From the NCBI GenBank assembly GCA_944368815.1, contig CALVXD010000003.1:1-56721 (forward strand): a DNA stretch of 56,721 bases. Direction: 5' to 3'. Below the pieces are notes generated by a model. That model saw nothing but the letters and a program-made list of their open reading frames with translations, ran no database searches and was not told the DNA's origin. How positions within the stretch are numbered: the first letter of the stretch is position 1; each line of letters starts with the position of its first letter. Below are positions 33,526-41,774 of this stretch, piece by piece. The stretch is from an uncultured Bacilli bacterium. Its GTDB lineage: Bacteria; Bacillota_I; Bacilli_A; RF39; UBA660. The position numbers and the translations under genes are program-made.

Positions 33526-34029
33526 ATGATATTTGAAAGTAAAATACCTTATCCAAAAATAGAAGTAGAGACTAAAAACTATTCATATGCTAATTTACTT
33601 AGAAAAGCATATGCTAGTGAAACTAGTGAAGATACAGCAATTCATTTATATTTATATCAAGCATTAATATTACAAAAAGATTATCCGGATATATCTAATA
33701 TATTAAAGAAAATATCAGTAGTAGAAATGAAACATTTAGAAACACTTGGAGAATTAATACTACTTCTTGGAGTAAAACCAATATATTCGTCCCCTTATCG
33801 AAATGGACTTAGTAAATATTTTAATACGTCTTATGTAAAATATAATACAAATTTACAAGAGATATTAAGAATTAATATTGAAGCAGAAACACAAGCAATA
33901 TATTATTATAATTATTTAACTAAAGTAATAAAAGATAAATATATTGTTAATATACTTAAAAGGATAATTGTTGATGAGCAAATACATTTAGGAATATTTA
34001 ATAATTTATATAAAGAATATTTTAAATAG
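33526..34029 (+). CDS. Ferritin-like domain protein
   Basis: This 167-residue protein fits the four-helix ferritin-like fold. Metal-ligand patterns are visible: E..H in VVEMKHLETLGELI, E in INIEAETQAIYYY, and E..H in IVDEQIHLGIF. This resembles the bacterioferritin/rubrerythrin-like and CotJC-type group. A role in metal handling or peroxide defence is likely but unproven. The last 12 codons and the terminator after the gene are duplicated at 41656-41763, which marks the edge of an inserted cassette. Confidence 0.8.
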   Translation: MIFESKIPYPKIEVETKNYSYANLLRKAYASETSEDTAIHLYLYQALILQKDYPDISNILKKISVVEMKHLETLGELILLLGVKPIYSSPYRNGLSKYFNTSYVKYNTNLQEILRINIEAETQAIYYYNYLTKVIKDKYIVNILKRIIVDEQIHLGIFNNLYKEYFK

Positions 34030-34075
34030 ATAATTATTAATTTAATTATTCTTTTTTTTATATTATTTATTGTAA
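33986..34075 (+). repeat. Left copy of cassette-flanking duplication (gene end plus terminator)
   Basis: The copy spans the last codons of the ferritin-like gene and a terminator hairpin (GATAATTA / TAATTATT, then a T run). Its first 43 bp match 41656-41698 with two differences. The terminator and following bases up to TGTAA match 41715-41763. The right copy has about 17 extra bases in between. Confidence 0.8.
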
Positions 34076-34138
34076 TTACAATAAACTTATGATATATTGT
34101 GGTAAAGAATGTATTGTTTTTATAAGAAGGAGATTTAA

Positions 34139-35056
34139 ATGAATAATTGGCAATTGTTAAAAGACAAATTATTAACTAAAAAAACATTTTTATTTTTAAT
34201 AGTTAGTTTGGGAGTGCTTTTTATCATATTTTTTATAAATAAAAATGAAATATTATATGGTGTAAATAATTATACTAATAATCATTATTTAAAGTATTAC
34301 ATAGATTCTTATTTAAATGGCAATGCTAGTAATTTAATTATTGATAATGATGTTATTATGTATATGGAAAATGACATTATGAAACTATTATCAGCACCAT
34401 TTATATATTTAATTACAGAGTGTTCTAGTATATTTAAAATATATACAATAATATTTCCATTATTTTTATTTTATGTTATTGGAAATAATTTATTTGATGA
34501 AGTTCATAATGGATTTTTAAAATTAAAAATATTAAAATTAGGTCAAAAAAGATATACTAGTTCACTAATTGTGACAACTTTGATATATGGTGGATTATTA
34601 GCAGTTATTCCTAAGTTATTATATTATTTATTACTAAATGTATTTTACAGCCCTGGTTTTTCTCATACTCATTATTTAAAATTTAGTTTGTTAAATAGTG
34701 TAGCGGAAAGTATTTATACACATTATGATGCAATAATTCTTTGCTGTATGGACTTATTAATAAGCTTTTTATATGGAATGATTATTGCAATAATAGTAAT
34801 TTTAGCAACTTTCTTAATGAAGAAAAAAGTTAATACCTTCTTATTTTTAATAATAGTATTTTTATCTCAAATTGTTTTAGCAAATATTATAGGAATATCA
34901 ATGATATTTAATTATTTTTCTATATATGATTTTATTGGAAATCAAACTGTATTTCCTTCTTATCTAAATATAATTTTTAATCCAATAATCTTGTTTATAT
35001 TATTGTTAGTAATTTGTATTATTATAGTAAAAAGGAGAATTAATGATTATATATGA
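34139..35056 (+). CDS. ABC transporter permease subunit 1 (ABC-2-like)
   Basis: This 305-residue membrane protein has one N-terminal span (about 16-33), a roughly 65-residue extracytoplasmic loop, then five more spans ending with IIVKRRINDYI. The pattern, and EVHNGFLKLKILKLGQKRYTSSL as a cytosolic coupling segment, are like ABC-2 permeases of peptide or lantibiotic exporters. AGAAGGAGAT precedes the start. It overlaps the second permease by 4 bases (ATGA). It is the first gene of the inserted cassette. Confidence 0.75.
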   Translation: MNNWQLLKDKLLTKKTFLFLIVSLGVLFIIFFINKNEILYGVNNYTNNHYLKYYIDSYLNGNASNLIIDNDVIMYMENDIMKLLSAPFIYLITECSSIFKIYTIIFPLFLFYVIGNNLFDEVHNGFLKLKILKLGQKRYTSSLIVTTLIYGGLLAVIPKLLYYLLLNVFYSPGFSHTHYLKFSLLNSVAESIYTHYDAIILCCMDLLISFLYGMIIAIIVILATFLMKKKVNTFLFLIIVFLSQIVLANIIGISMIFNYFSIYDFIGNQTVFPSYLNIIFNPIILFILLLVICIIIVKRRINDYI

Positions 35057-35781
35057 GTAGTTTATTAAAGACAATATTTAAAAGTAAAAAATTTTATTTA
35101 ATAATAACTATAATACTTATTCTTAACATATTTATTTCTAAACCATATATTCAATCTATTTATGAAGTATTTATATCAAAAAATATAGATGTTAAACAAG
35201 AGTATTTAATTGGATGTTTAATATATCCAATAAATTTTGAAAATATAAATATAATACTATTTTCTATTTTTACGATTTGTTATTTATGTATAATATTTTA
35301 TCCAATATTACAAATTATATCTTTTTTCTTAAATGATTTTCCAATGGCTACAGTAAATATAGGAAGAGATAAAGTAATTAAAAATATATATATATTTTCT
35401 TTAATATATAGTTTTATAATAACTGTTATTTATGTTTTAGTATTACTTTTATATTATTATTTTGTAACGGGTGTATTTATATTTCCATTATTCTTTATAA
35501 ATTTATTTGTTCTTAAATATTTATTTTGTTTAATTAGCATTAATATTTTTATAACTATTTATTTAATATTTAATGAATATTTTTATAGTTATTTATTTGC
35601 AATAGGTAGTAATATATTTATTAATTATTTATGTACAACATTTACAATAACTATAATAAACGAAAAGATAATATTTAATAATACTGTAATGTTTATCATG
35701 TTTTCTATTTTATTAATAACTTTGACATATATATTTATGAAAAAAATAATAGCAACCAAAGACTTAGGAGGTGCACAATGA
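35053..35781 (+). CDS. ABC transporter permease subunit 2
   Basis: This 242-residue membrane protein has six predicted spans (about 13-31, 65-92, 112-140, 142-165, 172-195, 207-228). It has little sequence conservation beyond the DFPMATVNIGRDKVIKNIYI coupling-like segment. It overlaps its neighbours by 4 bases on both sides, so it is probably translated in step with permease 1 and the ATPase. Together they would form a heterodimeric exporter. Confidence 0.7.
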   Translation: MSSLLKTIFKSKKFYLIITIILILNIFISKPYIQSIYEVFISKNIDVKQEYLIGCLIYPINFENINIILFSIFTICYLCIIFYPILQIISFFLNDFPMATVNIGRDKVIKNIYIFSLIYSFIITVIYVLVLLLYYYFVTGVFIFPLFFINLFVLKYLFCLISINIFITIYLIFNEYFYSYLFAIGSNIFINYLCTTFTITIINEKIIFNNTVMFIMFSILLITLTYIFMKKIIATKDLGGAQ

Positions 35782-36413
35782 ACATAATAGAAGTAAAAAA
35801 TGTAACAAAGAAGTTTGATGATAAAATAATTGTAAATTCTCTTACATTAAATGTAAAACAAGGAGAAACAATAGGAATTGTGGGTAGAAATGGAAGTGGT
35901 AAAACTGTTTTATTAAAGATGATATGTGGTTTATATATACCTACAAGTGGTGATATTGCTATTAATTCCAATAAAAGTAATGCTGAAAAATTAGGAGTAT
36001 TAATTGATAGTAATTTTCTAAGTGATGAAACAGGATTTTATAATTTAAAATTATTATCACAACTAGGAGTTAAAATAAAAGAAGATAAAATATATGAAAT
36101 GTTAAATTTAGTAGGATTAGATCCATACAATAAAACAAAATATAAAAATTATTCAACAGGGATGAAACAAAAATTAAAATTAGCAAATGCCCTTATGTAT
36201 GATAGTGAAATATTAATATTAGATGAACCATTTAATGGATTAGATAAAGATAGTGTTAATCATTTTAGAAATATTATTTTACAGTATAAAAAACAAAAAA
36301 AGACTATACTTTTAACTAGTCATAATTATGAAGATATAAAACTTTTATGTGATAAAATATATGAAATGGATAAAGGAATTTTAAAAGAAGTAGATGATTA
36401 TGAAGAAAAATAA
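35778..36413 (+). CDS. ABC transporter ATP-binding protein
   Basis: This 211-residue ATPase has Walker A GRNGSGKT near residues 37-44, signature YSTGMKQKLKLANAL, Walker B EILILDEPFNGLD and switch His in LTSHNYED. The short length and STGMKQK signature resemble the BcrA/LanF group, which expels antimicrobial peptides. It overlaps the upstream permease by 4 bases and the downstream gene by 20, so all four genes (34139-37293) form one operon. Confidence 0.9.
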   Translation: MNIIEVKNVTKKFDDKIIVNSLTLNVKQGETIGIVGRNGSGKTVLLKMICGLYIPTSGDIAINSNKSNAEKLGVLIDSNFLSDETGFYNLKLLSQLGVKIKEDKIYEMLNLVGLDPYNKTKYKNYSTGMKQKLKLANALMYDSEILILDEPFNGLDKDSVNHFRNIILQYKKQKKTILLTSHNYEDIKLLCDKIYEMDKGILKEVDDYEEK

Positions 36414-37293
36414 AAAAAATTTACTTTTAATAATTAGTATATTATTAGTTATAGGTTCTATTCTAGGAATAATATCAAATGATTATATTCAAAAAGAAAA
36501 ACAAGAGTATGATAATTATAAAGATTATACAATGGGTTCTATTATATTAACTTTTAATGCAATGGATAATATAAATGATAAATATAAAGAAATTAGGTAT
36601 CAAGAAAGATATATAAAAGGAAAATTTACCCCAATTGAAGATTATATTTTTGATTATATAAGTTATAATTATATTCCTATATTTAAATATATTATAACTA
36701 AAACTAATAATGAAGAACTTATTTTAAGTATTTCAAAAATGTTTGAATTTGGTACTATATATAAATTTAATAAATTATCAAATGGAGATGATATCTTTAT
36801 TTCTCATAATAACAAATATTATTATAAAAAAGATGGATACTATTATTATGAAACAAAAAGAAGAGTAATGAATAAAGAAGATTATAATAAATTATATTTA
36901 AAATATAATGATAAGAATATTGATGAATACTTTATTTCATTATTATTTGAAGATTATGAAATATCCAATTTATATTCCAAAAAAGAATTATTAGAAATAC
37001 TAAATGCTGAAGAGAGATATATAAAATTTTATAATGAATATCAAGATGTTATTATTAATTGTGTTGTAAATGATTTAAATAAGTTTAATGAATATTTGTT
37101 TTCTTTTGTAGATAAAGATAGAAAAATTACAATAGATATTGAAGGTGTGGAAATAGAACTTGTATATAGATTTGAAAAATTACATAAGATATACAACGAA
37201 GTAACAAAGTATAGTAATTATCTATATAGAATGGATTTAGAATATACTTTAAATCAATTAGAAGAACAAGGATTTCCTTTATTATATATTTAA
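36394..37293 (+). CDS. Unassigned membrane-anchored protein of the ABC operon
   Basis: No family is recognised in this 299-residue protein. A hydrophobic N-terminal segment (residues 9-28) could be a signal anchor. The remaining 270 residues would lie outside the membrane and are rich in Tyr, Glu, Lys and Asn with no Cys motif. The frame overlaps the ATPase gene by 20 bases; the ATG at 36400 is an alternative start. Its position suggests a substrate-binding or immunity accessory of the exporter (inference). Confidence 0.65.
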   Translation: MIMKKNKKNLLLIISILLVIGSILGIISNDYIQKEKQEYDNYKDYTMGSIILTFNAMDNINDKYKEIRYQERYIKGKFTPIEDYIFDYISYNYIPIFKYIITKTNNEELILSISKMFEFGTIYKFNKLSNGDDIFISHNNKYYYKKDGYYYYETKRRVMNKEDYNKLYLKYNDKNIDEYFISLLFEDYEISNLYSKKELLEILNAEERYIKFYNEYQDVIINCVVNDLNKFNEYLFSFVDKDRKITIDIEGVEIELVYRFEKLHKIYNEVTKYSNYLYRMDLEYTLNQLEEQGFPLLYI

Positions 37294-37408
37294 AAAGATT
37301 AATTGATAGATTTTATTATATGTGAAATTTGTCTAAATTATATCTTAATGTAAAAATTAAAATAAACACTGATAGGTGCAACAAACTTAAATGATTTCTT
37401 ATTATACG

Positions 37409-37417
37409 TGTTATAAT
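37409..37417 (+). promoter_or_regulatory. Extended -10 promoter of the response regulator gene
   Basis: TGTTATAAT is an extended -10, about 23 bp before the ATG at 37440. No good -35 is visible. Confidence 0.5.
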
Positions 37418-37439
37418 TATATAAAAGAATGAGGTGCTT

Positions 37440-38099
37440 ATGAAAAAAATATTAATAGTAGAAGATGATATAAGTATTCATAATTTAATTAAAGAAATTT
37501 TATTAAGTGAACATTATAAAATATTGGATGCATATTCAGGATCTGAAGCAATTATGATACTTGAAAAAGAAAATGTTGATTTGATTTTATTAGATTTAAT
37601 GCTACCTAGTGTTAATGGCGAAGAAATAATTAAAAAATTCAGTCAAATTCCAATTATTGTTATTAGTGCAAAAATTTCAGTAGATGATAAAATAAAAAAT
37701 TTGCTAAATGGGGCAGATGATTATATTACTAAACCATTTAATAATGAAGAATTATTAGCAAGAGTCAAAGCAAGATTAAGAAATAAAGATAATTATAATT
37801 ATGATTTAAAATTCAAAGAATTAAAATTATCAATTGATAGCAGAATATTATATGTTTGTGATAATAAAGTCAATTTAACTAAAACGGAATATGCTATTTT
37901 AAAACAATTATTGCTTTCGCCAAATAAAGTAATTTCAAAAAATAAAATGCTTGAATTAATAAGTTTTGATACACCTGATTGTGATGAAAATTCATTGAAA
38001 GTCCATATTAGTAATTTAAAGAAAAAAATTCAAAAATTTTCTAATAAAAAATACATTGAATCGGTTTGGGGAATAGGTTATAAAATTTTTGATGACTAA
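37440..38099 (+). CDS. OmpR-family response regulator
   Basis: This 219-residue regulator has a receiver domain (residues 1-112) with the acidic pair E8/D9-D10, phosphorylation site Asp52 in ILLDLMLP, and Lys in DYITKPF. A winged-helix DNA-binding domain follows (about 122-219: LTKTEYAILKQLLLSPNKVISKNKMLE ... DENSLKVHISNLKKKI ... VWGIGYKI). The ATG at 37440 is chosen over an in-frame GTG at 37434, which lies within the GAGGTGC binding site. The gene cluster also holds its sensor kinase (39856). Four direct TTAAC repeats directly after it, before the ABC genes, are a likely binding site. Confidence 0.94.
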   Translation: MKKILIVEDDISIHNLIKEILLSEHYKILDAYSGSEAIMILEKENVDLILLDLMLPSVNGEEIIKKFSQIPIIVISAKISVDDKIKNLLNGADDYITKPFNNEELLARVKARLRNKDNYNYDLKFKELKLSIDSRILYVCDNKVNLTKTEYAILKQLLLSPNKVISKNKMLELISFDTPDCDENSLKVHISNLKKKIQKFSNKKYIESVWGIGYKIFDD

Positions 38100-38156
38100 T
38101 CTTAACTAAATCTTAACTTTTTTTTAACTATTATCTTAACTATTTTTTAGTAAAAT
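38100..38156 (+). promoter_or_regulatory. Response-regulator box array and promoter
   Basis: TCTTAAC or a close variant occurs at 38100, 38111, 38122 (TTTTAAC) and 38134, at steps of 11, 11 and 12 bp. The -10 TAAAAT is at 38151-38156, and no consensus -35 is present. Direct repeats one helical turn apart are the usual sites of OmpR/PhoP-type dimers, so activation of the ABC-kinase operon by the adjacent regulator is likely. Confidence 0.7.
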
Positions 38157-38179
38157 AATTTTTAGAGAGGAGTATATAT

Positions 38180-39091
38180 ATGATTAATGTATTAGAAGTA
38201 CATAATATTGAAAAAAGATATAAAAATATCAGTGTTTTGAAAAATCTTAATATGACTATTAAAAAAGGTGCAATATATGGACTAATTGGTAAAAATGGAA
38301 GTGGAAAGACTACTTTAATCCGTATTATAACAGGATTACAAAATCCTACAAGTGGTTTTTATTCACTATATAACGTTCCTTATAATGATAGTAATATTTT
38401 AGATAAGAGAAATAGAATAGGGGCAATAGTTGAAACTCCATCTATGTATGGAAATATGTCTGCAAAAGATAATTTAATAGTCCAATTTAAGAATATTGGT
38501 ATTCCATCTTTAAATAAAATTGATTATTTGCTAAAAATTGTTGGTCTACAAAATGTCGGATCAAAGAAAGTTAAATATTTTTCTTTAGGAATGAAACAAA
38601 GATTAGGTATTGCTATAGCTTTATCATCTAATCCTGATTTTCTTATTTTAGATGAACCTATTAATGGGTTAGATCCTGAAGGAATAATTGAAATAAGAGA
38701 ATTAATACTTAATTTAAATAAAAAAGGTATAACTATTTTGATATCTAGTCATTACCTTGATGAATTATCTAAAATAGCAACTTATTATGGCTTTTTAGAT
38801 AATGGAAGAATTATAAGTGAGATTAGTGCAGATGAATTAAATCAAAAAATGAGAAAAAAAATAATTGTAAAGGTAAATAATTTAAAAGAAGCTGTTAAAT
38901 ATTTTGAAATTAAAAGTATATCATATGAAGTTAATGACAATTCCCAAATAAGTATTTATGGAAGTGTAAATATATCAGAAATAGTGCTAGATTTATCAAA
39001 GAGAAAATGTATAATTGAAGAAATTCATGAAAATAATGAGACTCTTGAAAATTATTATATTAATTTAATTGGAAGTGATAGACGTGATTAA
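38180..39091 (+). CDS. ABC transporter ATP-binding protein (BcrA/lantibiotic-immunity type)
   Basis: This 303-residue ATPase has Walker A GKNGSGKTT near residue 40, signature FSLGMKQRLGIAIAL, Walker B DFLILDEPINGLDPEG and switch His in ISSHYLDEL. A C-terminal regulatory extension follows (about residues 220-303), as in BcrA and LanF-type immunity ATPases. AGAGAGGAG precedes the start. The permease gene overlaps its end. The promoter carries the response-regulator repeats, so it is probably induced by the two-component system. Confidence 0.9.
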   Translation: MINVLEVHNIEKRYKNISVLKNLNMTIKKGAIYGLIGKNGSGKTTLIRIITGLQNPTSGFYSLYNVPYNDSNILDKRNRIGAIVETPSMYGNMSAKDNLIVQFKNIGIPSLNKIDYLLKIVGLQNVGSKKVKYFSLGMKQRLGIAIALSSNPDFLILDEPINGLDPEGIIEIRELILNLNKKGITILISSHYLDELSKIATYYGFLDNGRIISEISADELNQKMRKKIIVKVNNLKEAVKYFEIKSISYEVNDNSQISIYGSVNISEIVLDLSKRKCIIEEIHENNETLENYYINLIGSDRRD

Positions 39092-39839
39092 ATTACTAAA
39101 TGCAAATTTTTATCGTTTAAAAAAAAGTATAACTTTTTGGGTGTTATTATTAATAATGGGTTTAATGGCAATGTTTCTTTATATTAATTATAATGGAGTT
39201 AATCCATCTTCATGTGCAGGTTGTACCAATGAACTTGGAAATGTATTCTTTGGTTATAATTCTTTTAATTGGTTAATATTACCTATTTTTATATCAATAT
39301 TTATTGGTTTTGAATATTCTGATGGAACAATTAAGAACAAAATAATAAATGGTCATAAAAGAAGCGATATATATTTATCAAATCTTTTAACTTCTATATT
39401 AGTTAGTATTGCTTATAGTGTAATTTATATTATATTTGCAATTATAATAGGATTAATCTTAGAAAATGATATAACTATTTCAATTAATAAATTTATTTTT
39501 TTGTTATTTGATTCATTTTTATTAAATATAGTAATATCATCATTATTTACATTTATATGTATGTCTATATCTAGTAAATCTAATTCTGGAATTTTATCAC
39601 TAATTGTAGTTATATGGACTATTATTATAACTTCTAATGTTATGGCAAAAATATCTAATGCTACTGGAATAATTAAAAATATTTATACTTTTATTGTAAA
39701 TATTTTACCTTACGGTCAAGCAACACAAATTCTTAATTTAAATGATAATTATAATATATTATGGTTATATTCTATATTTTTGATTTTTATAATTAATTTA
39801 TGTGGTATAATTCTTATTAAGAAGAAAGAATTAAATTAG
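39084..39839 (+). CDS. ABC transporter permease (lantibiotic-immunity type)
   Basis: This 251-residue membrane protein has six spans and an early extracytoplasmic loop with SSCAGCTNELGN. GFEYSDGTIKNKIINGHKRSDIY is the cytosolic segment typical of ABC-2 permeases of the LanE/G and BcrB type. GTG at 39084 is chosen because GGAAGTGATAGAC precedes it; the in-frame TTG at 39069 is less likely. It overlaps the ATPase gene by 8 bases and is followed by the kinase gene. Confidence 0.82.
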   Translation: MIKLLNANFYRLKKSITFWVLLLIMGLMAMFLYINYNGVNPSSCAGCTNELGNVFFGYNSFNWLILPIFISIFIGFEYSDGTIKNKIINGHKRSDIYLSNLLTSILVSIAYSVIYIIFAIIIGLILENDITISINKFIFLLFDSFLLNIVISSLFTFICMSISSKSNSGILSLIVVIWTIIITSNVMAKISNATGIIKNIYTFIVNILPYGQATQILNLNDNYNILWLYSIFLIFIINLCGIILIKKKELN

Positions 39840-39855
39840 AAAGGAATTGATTATA

Positions 39856-40740
39856 ATGAGTATATATTGGATATTAATAATAATTTTTTTAATACTCGTT
39901 ATAATCTTTTTAATTAGTAAAATTGTAATAATTAACTTGTCTATTAAAGAAATAGAAATAAATATTGAAAAAATATTAAAAGAAGATTCCAATCGTTTAA
40001 TAACTATTTCTACAAATAACATAAATTTAAAAAAATTAGCAAATAATTTAAATTTATATATATATGAATTTCGTAAACAAGAAAAAAAATATAAAAATGG
40101 TAATCAAGAATTACAAAAGTCTATAACAAATATATCTCATGATTTGAGAACACCTTTAACAGCAATTAAAGGATATATTGATTTAATTGAAAAAGATAAT
40201 TTAAATAAGAAACAGAGTAATTATTTAAAAATAATTAGCGATAAAGTTGATATTCTTACAACGTTAACTGAACAATTATATAATTATTCCAAATGTTTAG
40301 ATTTAAAAGATAAAATAAAAAAAGAAAAAGTTTGTATAAATGATATACTAGAAGATGTTTTGGTTTCTTATTATGGGTTATTTAAGCAAAAAAATATTAC
40401 TCCTAAAATATTAATCGTTGAAAAGAAAATTTTTAAATATTTAGATAAAAATATGTTTGTTAGAGTTTTAGAAAATATTATTTCTAATGCTTTGAAGTAT
40501 TCAGAAGATAATTTTGAAGTTAATCTATTGGATAACGGAAAAATTATAATATCTAATAAAACTAAATCTTTAAATATAACTAATGTAAAGAAAATATTTA
40601 ATAGATATTATACATTACAAACAGGTAGTAAATCTTCAGGTTTGGGATTATCTATTGCAAAACAATTAATTGAATTAAATGGTGGTAATATTTATGCTAA
40701 ATATAAAAATAATAATTTGATTATAGAAATAGAAATATAA
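39856..40740 (+). CDS. Sensor histidine kinase with minimal sensor
   Basis: This 294-residue kinase has a single N-terminal hydrophobic segment (about residues 4-28) and no extracellular domain. The H-box NISHDLRTPL has phospho-acceptor His95, the N-box is ENIISNALKYS, and the G-box is SGLGLSIAK. With no external sensor it may respond within the membrane or through the ABC transporter, as in antimicrobial-peptide sensing modules. The ATG at 39856 follows AGAAAGGAA; an in-frame TTG at 39847 lies too close to that site. It pairs with the response regulator at 37440. Confidence 0.92.
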   Translation: MSIYWILIIIFLILVIIFLISKIVIINLSIKEIEINIEKILKEDSNRLITISTNNINLKKLANNLNLYIYEFRKQEKKYKNGNQELQKSITNISHDLRTPLTAIKGYIDLIEKDNLNKKQSNYLKIISDKVDILTTLTEQLYNYSKCLDLKDKIKKEKVCINDILEDVLVSYYGLFKQKNITPKILIVEKKIFKYLDKNMFVRVLENIISNALKYSEDNFEVNLLDNGKIIISNKTKSLNITNVKKIFNRYYTLQTGSKSSGLGLSIAKQLIELNGGNIYAKYKNNNLIIEIEI

Positions 40741-40794
40741 AAGTTAATGTATTAATGGTACTATTTTAAAATTATTAAAAAGGAGATGTTAAAA

Positions 40795-40946
40795 TTGAAT
40801 TATATTAAAGTATTAACTGATGAAGATTTTGGAATAACATCTATTAAAATGGAGAATCCAAGACATTGTTTTGGAGCTAGGGGAGTGTCTTTAATAATGG
40901 AAAAATTGCTATATTGAATAAAAAATTAGAAAATATTAATAAATAA
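40795..40946 (+). pseudogene. Truncated Nudix hydrolase remnant
   Basis: A TTG start with AAAGGAGATG opens a frame MNYIKVLTDEDFGITS ... RHCFGARGVSLI that resembles the N-terminus of small Nudix hydrolases. After about 36 codons a one-base shift moves the likely continuation (NGKIAILNKKLENINK) into another frame, and the Nudix box is absent. It is therefore a decayed fragment, flanked by AT-rich sequence with no other gene up to 41081. Confidence 0.55.
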
Positions 40947-41081
40947 GTATTGCAATTTATTATTTATAAAGAAAAAAAATAAATGATAATAAAAAGTGTT
41001 AATTAATGATAATATATAAGTTATAAAAAAGTAAGAATGAAGTGTTAAATTTATAAAATATTTTTATAGAGGAGAAGTAAA

Positions 41082-41633
41082 GTGATTAAAGTTATAGCAT
41101 TTGATTTAGTCGGAGTTTTAGTGACCGAAAGAGAAATTAATTTAACGGAAGAAGAAGATAGATTAGAAAGAATGTTTGGAAATAATATCAATAATTCTGA
41201 TTATTTAATAGAAGCAAGAAAAATAATTGAAAAGGATTCAATTTTAATGAGAACAATTGAAGAGTTAATCGATAAATTATATAAAGTAAAAGATGAGTTA
41301 TTATTTAAGAAAATAAAAGAAAAATATAATAATGTAAAAATTATTATAGCAACTAATCATGTTTCATTTGTTAGAAATTTTATAGTTGAAGCATTTGGTG
41401 TTGATTATTTAGATGATGTTTTAATTTCTGCAGAAATTCATAAAGTTAAACCTAATCAAGATTTTTATACCTATATTCTTAATAAATTTAATTTAATTCC
41501 TAAAGAATTGTTATTTTTAGATGATAATATTGATAATGTTAATGGTGCTAAAAACTTGGGTATAAATGTTATTAAAGTAAATAAAGAGACGAATTTATTT
41601 AGTGAAATATCTAAAGTTCTAAATAATAATTAG
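41082..41633 (+). CDS. HAD-superfamily hydrolase
   Basis: This 183-residue protein has HAD motif I FDLVGVL with the nucleophile Asp kept but the usual second Asp (DxD) replaced by Val. It also has motif II IIATNHVS, motif III Lys in HKVKPNQDFY and motif IV LLFLDDNIDNVNGAKNLG. The HAD-IA group includes small-molecule phosphatases. Loss of the second Asp occurs in some members and may change the reaction. The start is GTG after GAGGAGAAG. It is the last gene of the inserted cassette. Confidence 0.82.
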   Translation: MIKVIAFDLVGVLVTEREINLTEEEDRLERMFGNNINNSDYLIEARKIIEKDSILMRTIEELIDKLYKVKDELLFKKIKEKYNNVKIIIATNHVSFVRNFIVEAFGVDYLDDVLISAEIHKVKPNQDFYTYILNKFNLIPKELLFLDDNIDNVNGAKNLGINVIKVNKETNLFSEISKVLNNN

Positions 41634-41655
41634 AAATGGAAAAATCCAGTGATTA

Positions 41656-41763
41656 ATTTATGAATATTTAATAATTTATATAAAAAATATTTTAAATAAT
41701 TGTCAAAATATGAAAGATAATTAATAGTCTAATTATTCTTTTTTTTTATATTATTTACTGTAA
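41656..41763 (+). repeat. Right copy of cassette-flanking duplication
   Basis: The sequence repeats the last 12 codons of the ferritin-like gene (IFNNLYKKYFK, stop) and its terminator (GATAATTA / TAATTATT and a T run). It lies 23 bp after the HAD gene and directly before the P-type ATPase gene. About 17 bases are inserted relative to 33986-34075. It contains no start codon context and is not a gene. Confidence 0.8.
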
Positions 41764-41774
41764 GGAGGAATATT

